Below, piece by piece: positions 1-6,030 of a stretch of DNA of 6,030 bases. Numbering within the stretch: the first letter of the stretch is position 1; the number at the start of each line of letters is the position of its first letter. Under the pieces are notes generated by a model, which saw nothing but the letters and a program-made list of their open reading frames with translations, did no database searches and was not told the origin of the DNA. Both the position numbers and the translations under genes were made by a program. This stretch comes from Chitinivibrionia bacterium (GTDB lineage: Bacteria > Krumholzibacteriota > Krumholzibacteriia > WVZY01): positions 1 to 6,030 of the forward strand of contig JACQXT010000178.1 of NCBI GenBank assembly GCA_016208665.1. The letters run 5' to 3'.

Positions 1-92
1 AAGTAGTCCTCAAAGAGCGTGAGAAGCAAATGCTTCTCCGCGCCGAACTCGAGAAGATACTCGAGTCGCTGAGGGTTCTCGGGGAGATGTAA
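1..92 (+). CDS. 3' end of an unidentified gene (partial)
   Basis: An open frame enters from the left edge and ends at TAA 90-92. The first complete codon starts at base 3, and about 29 codons are visible. The peptide ends in a charged, leucine-rich stretch (KEREKQMLLRAELEKILESL), which looks like an amphipathic helix or coiled coil. No family can be recognised from so little. Its codon use matches the genes that follow, and its stop lies only 17 nt before the next start, so it is probably the upstream member of the same transcription unit. The competing minus-strand frame through this region (10-288) has no family-like sequence. Confidence reflects frame and operon logic, not homology. Confidence 0.5.
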   Translation, partial: VVLKEREKQMLLRAELEKILESLRVLGEM

Positions 93-95
93 TCC

Positions 96-100
96 AGGAG
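96..100 (+). promoter_or_regulatory. Ribosome binding site of the rodZ-like gene
   Basis: AGGAG lies 9 nt before the ATG at 110, inside the 17-nt gap after the upstream stop. It supports this start over later in-frame ATGs. Confidence 0.6.
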
Positions 101-109
101 CGCACTGCA

Positions 110-625
110 ATGCCAAACTTACCGTTCAATTCGATCGGCGAGATGTTGCGGAGGGCCAGAGAGCAGAAACGGTGCTCCCTCGACGACGTGAATCGCCACA
201 CGAAGATTTCAGTTCCCGTCCTCCAGGCCCTCGAGCAGGAGGATTTCGACTCATTCGAGAGCGATACGTACCTGAGGGGCTTCCTCAAGAATTATGCCGC
301 GTTCCTGGACGTGGACTTCGAGGTTCTCATGACCACCCTGGAACGGCAGCGGGGGCGGGCTCACTCGGGAAAAGGCACGCTGTGGGATATCGAGGAAACG
401 ATGACCGAGGAGAAGCTCAAGTCGCCCAGGATCATATCCCGGATCGTGCTGCCGGCGCTCGTCCTCGTTATTCTCGTTCTCTCTCTCCTCCAGATTCGTT
501 CTTGCAGGGAAATTCGCAGTCTCAAGAGCGGCCGCAGCCAGATCCAAAGTCTCGATCGAAACGAAGGGGGGGCGGAAACCCGGCTGTTTTCGCACCGTTC
601 TTCCGGTTCGAATGGAAACCTTTAA
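110..625 (+). CDS. Short RodZ-like helix-turn-helix, single-pass membrane protein
   Basis: The protein is 171 aa. Residues about 9-75 (from [11 protein letters not shown] through [16 protein letters not shown]) match the N-terminal helix-turn-helix domain of RodZ-type proteins (HTH_25). In RodZ this domain sits in the cytoplasm and contacts MreB, helping set rod shape. A linker of about 35 residues leads to one hydrophobic segment at about 112-129 ([18 protein letters not shown]), flanked by basic residues, as expected for an N-in membrane protein. Only about 40 polar residues follow. The periplasmic beta domain (DUF4115) of full-length RodZ is missing, so a role in cell shape is inferred, not shown; a membrane-bound regulator is also possible. 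The start is supported by AGGAG at 96-100. The end overlaps uvrB by 14 nt. A run of seven Gs (566-572) lies in the C-terminal tail; a length error there would change the C terminus. Confidence 0.8.
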   Translation: MPNLPFNSIGEMLRRAREQKRCSLDDVNRHTKISVPVLQALEQEDFDSFESDTYLRGFLKNYAAFLDVDFEVLMTTLERQRGRAHSGKGTLWDIEETMTEEKLKSPRIISRIVLPALVLVILVLSLLQIRSCREIRSLKSGRSQIQSLDRNEGGAETRLFSHRSSGSNGNL

Positions 626-2654
626 TCTCGCATCTCATTTTGAACCGACCGGCGATCAACCCCAGGCCATACGAGCGTGCGTGCAGGGAGTGCAGTCGGG
701 CAAACCGCACATGGTGCTCCTCGGCGTCACCGGCTCGGGCAAGACCTTTACGATCGCGAACGTGATCGCGCAAGCGAACATGCCCGCGCTGGTCATTTCC
801 CACAACAAGACGCTCGCGGCGCAACTCTACGGCGAGTTCAAGGGATTCTTTCCGCACAATGCGGTCGAGTATTTCATCAGCTATTACGATTACTACCAGC
901 CGGAAGCGTTCATACCGAGCACCAATACCTACATAGAAAAGGATGCATCGATCAACGAGGACATCGACCGCCTGCGGCTCCGGGCGACCAGTTCGTTGAT
1001 GACCAGGCGGGACGTCATCGTCGTGGCGAGCGTGTCCTGCATATACGGTCTTGGTTCTCCCGAAGCGTTCAGGGAAATGACCCTGTCGCTTCAAACGGGC
1101 GACGTCATGGACAGGGACGCGATTCTCAGGAAGCTGGTCGATATCCAGTACGCGAGAAACGATACGGCGTTCACCAGGGGCACGTTCAGGGTGCGCGGCG
1201 ATGTGATCGAGATCCGCCCGTCGTACGAAGAGGAAGCGATCCGCGTCGAGCTCTTCGGGGATGCGATCCGCCGGATCAGCGTTACGGATCCGCTCACGGG
1301 ACGGATCAAGCATGCGACCGGGCGTCTCACGCTCTATCCCGCGAAGCACTTCGTCACGCCCGAACCGCTGCTTCGGGACGCAATCGACGGCATCAGGCGG
1401 GAGATGGCGGTCCGTGTCGGGGAGCTCAGGAAGGAGAACAAGCTTCTCGAAGCCCAGCGGCTGGAATCCCGCACCCGGTACGATCTGGAGATGATGGCCG
1501 AGATGGGGTACTGCGCCGGCATAGAGAATTACGCCCGCTACCTGTCGGGGCGGGCGCCGGGGGAGCGCCCCGCCACGCTCATCGATTATTTCCCGAAGGA
1601 CTTTCTCGCCGTTATCGACGAGTCTCACGTCACTCTCCCGCAGCTCAGGGGCATGTATAACGGCGACCGGTCGCGGAAGCTGACGCTCGTCGAACACGGA
1701 TTCCGCCTTCCGTCGGCGCTCGACAACCGGCCTTTGCGCTTCGAGGAACTCATGCGGCTGCTGCCGCAGGCGATATTCGTGAGCGCGACGCCGGGCGACC
1801 AGGAACTCTCCCTCACCGGAGGCGAAGTCATCGAGCAGGTCATCAGGCCCACCGGCTTGGTGGATCCCGAAATCGTCGTCAAACCCGCCGCCAATCAGGT
1901 GGACGACCTCGTTTCGGAAGTGCGCGCGCGAGTGGCGGTCCGGCAGCGGGTCATCGTCACTACGCTGACCAAGAAAATGGCCGAAGAGTTGACGGATTAC
2001 CTCGCTTCGATGGGGCTCAAGGTCAGATACCTCCACTCCGATATCGCGGCTCTGGACAGAGTCGAGATCCTGCGGGACCTGCGGCTGGGGGAGTTTGATG
2101 TGCTGGTGGGAATCAACCTCCTGCGGGAGGGTCTGGATTTACCGGAAGTCTCCCTGGTTGCCGTGTGCGACGCCGACAGGGAGGGTTTTCTCAGGAGCGA
2201 GCGCAGCCTCATCCAAACGGCGGGCCGGGCCGCGCGGCACGTGGACGGGCGGGTGATATTCTATGCCGCTGAAGCAACGGAATCGATGCGGAGAGCGATC
2301 GATGAAACGAACAGGAGAAGGGCCCTCCAGCTCGAGTATAACCGGGCCCACGGCATTACGCCCAGGGGCATCATCAAGTCGTACGAGGAAGTGCGCCTCG
2401 CGACATCGGTGGCCGACGTGCGGCGGATCGATGGAGCGGATGTCGTGACCGGCGCCGACATTCCTCCGGAACGGCTCGCGGCCATGCTCGAGGAGGAGAT
2501 GCTCAGAGAAGCCCGGGCGCTCAATTTCGAAAAGGCGGCGAGCCTCCGGGACCGCCTCGACGAGATGCGCATGCAGATGATCGCGGAAAAACGCGGGTTT
2601 TTGAGAAAGCCCGGACCCGCCGGGCGCGCGGGAAGAAAACGGAAGAAAACCTAA
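612..2654 (+). CDS. uvrB: Excinuclease ABC subunit B (UvrB)
   Basis: UvrB is the damage-verifying, helicase-like subunit of UvrABC nucleotide excision repair. It is loaded on DNA by UvrA2 and then recruits UvrC for dual incision. The 680-aa length is normal for the family. The N terminus ([11 protein letters not shown]) is typical. Walker A is GVTGSGKT at 38-45. The beta-hairpin that clamps damaged DNA begins at the [10 protein letters not shown] block (Y91, Y92, Y94, Y95). Walker B/DEAD-like DESH is at 336-339, followed by the conserved [16 protein letters not shown] stretch. Helicase motifs V and VI appear as [12 protein letters not shown] and QTAGRAAR (535-542). A UVR domain that binds UvrC spans about 622-657, followed by a basic tail. 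No Shine-Dalgarno is visible before ATG 612. The start lies inside the upstream gene, suggesting translational coupling. No frameshift or missing motif was seen. Confidence 0.98.
   Translation: METFNLASHFEPTGDQPQAIRACVQGVQSGKPHMVLLGVTGSGKTFTIANVIAQANMPALVISHNKTLAAQLYGEFKGFFPHNAVEYFISYYDYYQPEAFIPSTNTYIEKDASINEDIDRLRLRATSSLMTRRDVIVVASVSCIYGLGSPEAFREMTLSLQTGDVMDRDAILRKLVDIQYARNDTAFTRGTFRVRGDVIEIRPSYEEEAIRVELFGDAIRRISVTDPLTGRIKHATGRLTLYPAKHFVTPEPLLRDAIDGIRREMAVRVGELRKENKLLEAQRLESRTRYDLEMMAEMGYCAGIENYARYLSGRAPGERPATLIDYFPKDFLAVIDESHVTLPQLRGMYNGDRSRKLTLVEHGFRLPSALDNRPLRFEELMRLLPQAIFVSATPGDQELSLTGGEVIEQVIRPTGLVDPEIVVKPAANQVDDLVSEVRARVAVRQRVIVTTLTKKMAEELTDYLASMGLKVRYLHSDIAALDRVEILRDLRLGEFDVLVGINLLREGLDLPEVSLVAVCDADREGFLRSERSLIQTAGRAARHVDGRVIFYAAEATESMRRAIDETNRRRALQLEYNRAHGITPRGIIKSYEEVRLATSVADVRRIDGADVVTGADIPPERLAAMLEEEMLREARALNFEKAASLRDRLDEMRMQMIAEKRGFLRKPGPAGRAGRKRKKT
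2631..2650 (+). repeat. Perfect 10-bp tandem duplication at the 3' end of uvrB
   Basis: GGAAGAAAAC occurs twice back to back (2631-2640 and 2641-2650), just before the uvrB stop codon at 2652-2654. It encodes part of the basic tail (GRKRKKT) beyond the UVR domain. As 10 is not a multiple of 3, gain or loss of a unit would change only the last few residues and the stop position. Confidence 0.85.
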
Positions 2655-2658
2655 CCAC

Positions 2659-2693
2659 GGAAGGCGGCGGGACGGCGCGAACATATCCCGCCG
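2659..2693 (+). repeat. Intergenic stem-loop between uvrB and nadC
   Basis: CGGCGGGA (2665-2672) pairs perfectly with TCCCGCCG (2686-2693) around a 13-nt loop. No T-run follows, so it is not a classical intrinsic terminator. The leading GGAAGGCGG (2659-2667) and the arms GGCGGGA/TCCCGCC recur in the nadC-coaX gap. The hairpin base touches the nadC ribosome binding site (GGAG 2693-2696). It could act in mRNA processing, stability or translation; the role is not established. Confidence 0.5.
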
Positions 2694-2696
2694 GAG
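2693..2696 (+). promoter_or_regulatory. Ribosome binding site of nadC
   Basis: GGAG lies 7 nt before ATG 2704. Its first base is also the last base of the preceding hairpin's 3' arm, so folding of that stem may limit ribosome access. Confidence 0.5.
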
Positions 2697-2703
2697 TGCG
2701 AGT

Positions 2704-3576
2704 ATGAACGATGCTCATGAGTTGGACCCGTCATCGGTTCGGGAGGCCGTGAAGGCGGCGCTCGCCGAAGATGCGGCATGGGACGACGCCACCAGCGGGC
2801 TCCTGCGGCTTTCGGGACGAACGGTGCGGGCGGAAATTCGATGCATGTCCCACGGCGTCATGGCGGGACTGGATATCGCGCATGCGGCATTCCGTGCGAT
2901 GGACCCCGGCGTCACGTTCGAGCCCGCCGCGCATGACGGGAGCGGCGTCCGGCCGGGGCAGGTCGTAGCCGCCGTGCGTGGAGACGCGGCGGCGATCATG
3001 GCCGCGGAGAGAACCGCCCTCAACTTCTTGCAGCGCCTGTCGGGTATCGCGACGCTCACCCGCGACTACGTCGGACGGGTGGCGCATTCCGGAGCGACGA
3101 TCCTCGACACACGGAAGACGACGCCGCTGCTGCGCAGTTTCGAGAAGTATGCCGTGCGGGTCGGCGGAGGAGAAAATCATAGGAGCAATCTGCGCGATAT
3201 GGTATTGATAAAGGAGAATCATATTCGGGCGTGCGGGGGCATTGGGAGCGTCGCGGGAAAGCTCGCGGGCCGTACCGCCCCCGTGGCGGTCGAAGTCGAA
3301 ATAGATTCCCTCGATCTTCTTCGAGATTTTTTGGGAACCCCCGTGGACAGGATCATGCTGGATAACTTCACCCCGGACGATGTGCAGGCGGCGCTTGCGA
3401 TGATCTCGTCTTATGAGAATGCGCATCCCGGGTATCGTCCGGACATCGAGGTTTCGGGCGGCGTAACGCTCGAGAATATTTCGCGCTATGCCGTGAAAGG
3501 CGTGCGATACATCTCTATCGGAACCCTGACGCATTCCGCCCGGGCGCTCGATTTCACGCTCGAGGTAACAGGCTGA
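2704..3576 (+). CDS. nadC: Quinolinate phosphoribosyltransferase (NadC)
   Basis: NadC converts quinolinate and PRPP to nicotinate mononucleotide, CO2 and pyrophosphate, the entry step from de novo quinolinate into NAD. The protein is 290 aa, a normal length. The N-terminal alpha/beta sandwich includes AERTALNFLQRLSGIATLT. The barrel domain shows DTRKTTP (135-141, with R137 and K138 in the quinolinate/PRPP pocket), EKYAVRVGGGENHR (H159 and R160), MVLIKENHI (K170), VEVEID (E199), DNF (D220), IEVSGGV, and the C-terminal GVRYISIGTLTHSA phosphate-binding loop. K138, K170, E199 and D220 correspond to the catalytic Lys, Lys, Glu and Asp described for this family, so the enzyme should be active. nadA and nadB are not in view. 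It lies 49 nt after uvrB and 88 nt before coaX. The proximity to coaX, another cofactor gene, is common in bacteria. Confidence 0.97.
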   Translation: MNDAHELDPSSVREAVKAALAEDAAWDDATSGLLRLSGRTVRAEIRCMSHGVMAGLDIAHAAFRAMDPGVTFEPAAHDGSGVRPGQVVAAVRGDAAAIMAAERTALNFLQRLSGIATLTRDYVGRVAHSGATILDTRKTTPLLRSFEKYAVRVGGGENHRSNLRDMVLIKENHIRACGGIGSVAGKLAGRTAPVAVEVEIDSLDLLRDFLGTPVDRIMLDNFTPDDVQAALAMISSYENAHPGYRPDIEVSGGVTLENISRYAVKGVRYISIGTLTHSARALDFTLEVTG

Positions 3577-3598
3577 GGAAGGCGGGAGGCTCCCGCCT
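3577..3598 (+). repeat. Intergenic hairpin after nadC (same arms as the uvrB-nadC hairpin)
   Basis: Directly after the nadC TGA stop comes GGAAGGCGG (3577-3585). AGGCGGGA (3580-3587) and TCCCGCCT (3591-3598) form a perfect 8-bp stem with the 3-nt loop GGC. No T-run follows. The same GGAAGGCGG lead and GGCGGGA/TCCCGCC arms occur after uvrB, so this may be a recurring 3'-end element in this genome rather than a chance hairpin. Confidence 0.55.
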
Positions 3599-3621
3599 CG
3601 CATAGTGACCGTGCGAAGCGC

Positions 3622-3652
3622 CCCCTCGCGGAGGGGTACACGCTCCCGGGAG
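3622..3652 (+). promoter_or_regulatory. Structured leader of coaX including its probable ribosome binding site
   Basis: CCCCTC (3622-3627) and GAGGGG (3631-3636) form a 6-bp stem with a GCG loop. Next, CTCCCGGGAG (3643-3652) is a perfect 10-bp palindrome. Its right half (GGGAG) is the best Shine-Dalgarno candidate for the ATG at 3665, though the 12-nt spacing is rather long. CTCCCG also occurs at 3590-3595 in the preceding hairpin and could pair with the SD segment CGGGAG (3647-3652). These pairings are seen by eye; whether they regulate coaX is inference. Confidence 0.35.
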
Positions 3653-3664
3653 AGTGAACGGGCC

Positions 3665-4426
3665 ATGCTGCTCTGCATAGACGGCGGAAACAGCCGGATA
3701 AAGATCGCGCTCATGGATCGGGGGAGGCTCATCGCGTTTCATGCGAGCCCCAGGAAGCCTCGGGAGCGGCTGACGTGCCGGCGCCTCATGCCCTCCTGCT
3801 TGCGGCGAGAAGCGAAGCGGCTCGAGGGAGCGGTCGTCGCCACCGTGGTTCCCGAATTGGTTTCGATTCTCGCTTCGCTGGCGGAAGAAGCGTCCGGAGC
3901 GGCTCCGCTCGTCGTCACGAGCAAGGTAGAGCTGCCGTTCGCCGTTGGAGTGCGGGATCCGGCCAGGGTGGGCAGCGACAGGCTCGCCGCCGCTGCCGGC
4001 GCGGCCGGGCATGTGAAGAGCGGAGCGATTATCATCGACATCGGCTCGGCAATCACCGTGGACCTCCTCTCCGAGGGCATTTTTAAAGGGGGAATCATCA
4101 TGGCCGGCCCCGGCCTGTCTTTGCGCGCCCTCGGCGAGCATACGGCGCGCCTTCCCATGCTTTCCCTTCCTGCAAGCAAGAGTCCCTTTGCCGCAGGCCT
4201 GGAGGAAACGGCCCAATCGATGGTGCTGGGCGCCGGAATCGGCGCGCTCGGGGCCGTAAAGGAAGCCGTGAGGGAGATCGAACGGAGGGAAAACCGCAGA
4301 ATGACCGTGTACGTGACCGGAGGGGGCGCGGATCGCCTGGCGCCGAGAATGCCCTTCGGCTGGCGTCGCCGGCCCTACCTCGTAATGGAGGGATTGTACG
4401 CGATCTGGAACCTCAACAACCCCTGA
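3665..4426 (+). CDS. coaX: Type III pantothenate kinase (CoaX)
   Basis: CoaX phosphorylates pantothenate with ATP, the first committed step to coenzyme A. Type III enzymes belong to the acetate kinase/Hsc70/actin (ASKHA) fold, need a monovalent cation and are insensitive to CoA feedback. The chosen start gives 253 aa, the usual length, and places the phosphate-1 motif at the N terminus (MLLCIDGGNSRIKIAL), as in the family. Other motifs are GSDRLAAAAGA (the G-x-DR block whose Asp is the proposed catalytic base), DIGSAITVD (the DxGTAxTxD phosphate-2 block, with Ser for Thr), GGIIMAGPGLSLRALGEHTARLP (GGxIxPG...TAxLP) and VTGGGADRL near the C terminus. An in-frame GTG at 3605 would add 20 arginine-rich residues unlike the family and is rejected. 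The family assignment is firm; the motif substitutions are noted separately. It ends 162 nt before groES, which has its own promoter. Confidence 0.92.
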   Translation: MLLCIDGGNSRIKIALMDRGRLIAFHASPRKPRERLTCRRLMPSCLRREAKRLEGAVVATVVPELVSILASLAEEASGAAPLVVTSKVELPFAVGVRDPARVGSDRLAAAAGAAGHVKSGAIIIDIGSAITVDLLSEGIFKGGIIMAGPGLSLRALGEHTARLPMLSLPASKSPFAAGLEETAQSMVLGAGIGALGAVKEAVREIERRENRRMTVYVTGGGADRLAPRMPFGWRRRPYLVMEGLYAIWNLNNP

Positions 4427-4427
4427 T

Positions 4428-4485
4428 CGGGGAGCCCGCCCCGCGGAATGATCCGCCGATTTTATCGAAAATCCCCGGATTTTTC
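4428..4485 (+). terminator. Terminator-like structures downstream of coaX
   Basis: Immediately after the coaX stop, CGGGG (4428-4432) can pair with CCCCG (4439-4443). GCGGA (4443-4447) pairs with TCCGC (4452-4456) around ATGA, followed shortly by TTTT (4460-4463). A second, A/T-rich hairpin AAAATC-CCCG-GATTTT (4468-4483) runs into TTTTT (4480-4484). None is a strong textbook terminator, but together they are a plausible end for the coaX transcript before the groES promoter. Confidence 0.35.
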
Positions 4486-4487
4486 TC

Positions 4488-4516
4488 TTGCAAGGGAAGG
4501 AAGCAGGGTGTATATT
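4488..4516 (+). promoter_or_regulatory. Sigma70-type promoter of groES-groEL
   Basis: A -35 box TTGCAA (4488-4493, 4 of 6 matches to TTGACA) is separated by exactly 17 nt from a -10 box TATATT (4511-4516, 5 of 6 matches to TATAAT). Transcription would begin near 4522-4525, at the left edge of the CIRCE element. This is the usual arrangement for an HrcA-repressed vegetative promoter. No separate heat-shock sigma promoter was evident. Confidence 0.75.
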
Positions 4517-4524
4517 CATCGCGT

Positions 4525-4551
4525 TTAGCAGTCAACGTGATAGAGTGCTAA
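4525..4551 (+). promoter_or_regulatory. CIRCE operator (HrcA binding site)
   Basis: TTAGCAGTC (4525-4533), a 9-nt spacer, then GAGTGCTAA (4543-4551). The consensus CIRCE is TTAGCACTC-N9-GAGTGCTAA, so the right arm and spacer length are perfect and the left arm has one change (C to G at its seventh base). HrcA, stabilised by GroEL, binds this repeat and represses the operon until stress draws GroEL away. The site overlaps or directly follows the expected transcription start and would lie in the 5' end of the mRNA. hrcA itself is not in the window. Confidence 0.95.
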
Positions 4552-4574
4552 TTATCGGTGTACGCATGGGTAAC

Positions 4575-4582
4575 AAGGAGGT
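4575..4582 (+). promoter_or_regulatory. Strong ribosome binding site of groES
   Basis: AAGGAGGT is fully complementary to the 16S rRNA 3' end and lies 6 nt before ATG 4589. It is the strongest such site in the window, in keeping with a highly expressed chaperonin. Confidence 0.9.
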
Positions 4583-4588
4583 AATATA

Positions 4589-4871
4589 ATGAAAATTCAC
4601 CCATTAGCTGATCGCGTGCTTGTAAAGCCGTCTGAGCAACCAGAGGTAAAAAAGGGCAGCATCATCATTCCCGACACCGCTAAAGAGAAGCCGCAGGAGG
4701 GAGAGGTCATCGCTGTCGGCAAGGGGCGGCTGACGGATTCCGGCGAGCGCATCGCTCTCGAAGTGAAGAAAGGCGATAAGGTGCTCTTCAGGAAATATGC
4801 AGGAACCGAAATCAATATCAACGACGAGAACTACCTCATTCTGAGCGAAACGGAGATACTTGCCATCGTGT

Positions 4872-4873
<2 letters not shown>
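4589..4873 (+). CDS. groES: Co-chaperonin GroES (Hsp10)
   Basis: GroES forms the heptameric lid that closes the GroEL chamber during ATP-driven folding of cytoplasmic proteins. The protein is 94 aa, the normal length. It starts with the typical [10 protein letters not shown]. The mobile loop that docks on GroEL lies around residues 16-33, with the hydrophobic contact SIII followed by [34 protein letters not shown] and the terminal [12 protein letters not shown] complete the family pattern. The start is fixed by the perfect SD at 4575-4582. The gene is first in the CIRCE-controlled operon, 12 nt ahead of groEL. The first 70 or so bases look more A/T-rich than neighbouring genes, which is usual for a highly translated 5' end and is not by itself a sign of transfer. 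Confidence 0.98.

Positions 4874-6030
<1,157 letters not shown>

Noticed and set aside
172..765. Plus-strand frame overlapping the rodZ-like gene and the start of uvrB
   Set aside because: It is out of frame with both and rich in R, P and S with no motifs. The rodZ-like frame has the HTH domain, membrane helix and SD.
522..2036. Long minus-strand open frame (504 aa) opposite uvrB
   Set aside because: It lies fully antisense to a certain uvrB. Its translation is rich in R, H, D and G with no recognisable motifs, typical of a shadow frame in GC-rich DNA, and it has no convincing start signal.
3605..3664. GTG start 20 codons upstream for coaX
   Set aside because: It would add an arginine/serine-rich leader translated from the hairpin region, with no SD. 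The ATG at 3665 puts the phosphate-binding motif at the usual position and gives the usual length.
2731..3732. Minus-strand open frame (333 aa) opposite nadC
   Set aside because: It is antisense to nadC and reads across the nadC-coaX gap, with no family features and low-complexity composition.
3554..4519. Minus-strand open frame (321 aa) opposite coaX
   Set aside because: It is a shadow of coaX codon bias and would also overlap the groES promoter region. No domain is recognised.

Overview
This is an ordinary housekeeping segment of a GC-rich bacterial chromosome. All recognised genes lie on the + strand, closely packed, with no mobile element, CRISPR array, tRNA or rRNA in view. In order it holds: the last codons of an unidentified gene; a short RodZ-like helix-turn-helix membrane protein; uvrB (nucleotide excision repair); nadC (NAD biosynthesis); coaX (type III pantothenate kinase, CoA biosynthesis); and a heat-shock operon, groES followed by groEL, which runs off the right edge. 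The organism cannot be named from this. A CIRCE operator, coaX-type pantothenate kinase and GC-rich codon use fit many non-enteric phyla (deltaproteobacterial-like, FCB-group or related uncultured lineages). I make no firmer assignment.

Left block (1-4426): the partial gene, the rodZ-like gene and uvrB look co-transcribed. There is a 17-nt gap between the first two and a 14-nt overlap between rodZ-like and uvrB, and uvrB has no visible Shine-Dalgarno of its own, so its translation may be coupled. nadC and coaX follow after gaps of 49 and 88 nt. Both gaps contain a GC-rich hairpin with the same arms (GGCGGGA / TCCCGCC), preceded by the same GGAAGGCGG string just after the stop codon. The nadC-coaX gap has further palindromes, one of which includes the likely coaX ribosome binding site.

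Right block (4427-6030): a 162-nt intergenic region carries terminator-like structure, a good sigma70-type promoter (TTGCAA, 17 nt, TATATT), and a CIRCE inverted repeat with one mismatch just downstream of the -10. A perfect AAGGAGGT ribosome binding site then precedes groES. groEL follows after 12 nt with its SD overlapping the groES stop codon. This is the standard layout of an HrcA-repressed chaperonin operon.

I found no undescribed system. The items most worth a second look are the repeated intergenic hairpin, the possible RNA-level control of coaX, the short RodZ-like protein with a G7 tract overlapping uvrB, and the absence of birA between nadC and coaX.
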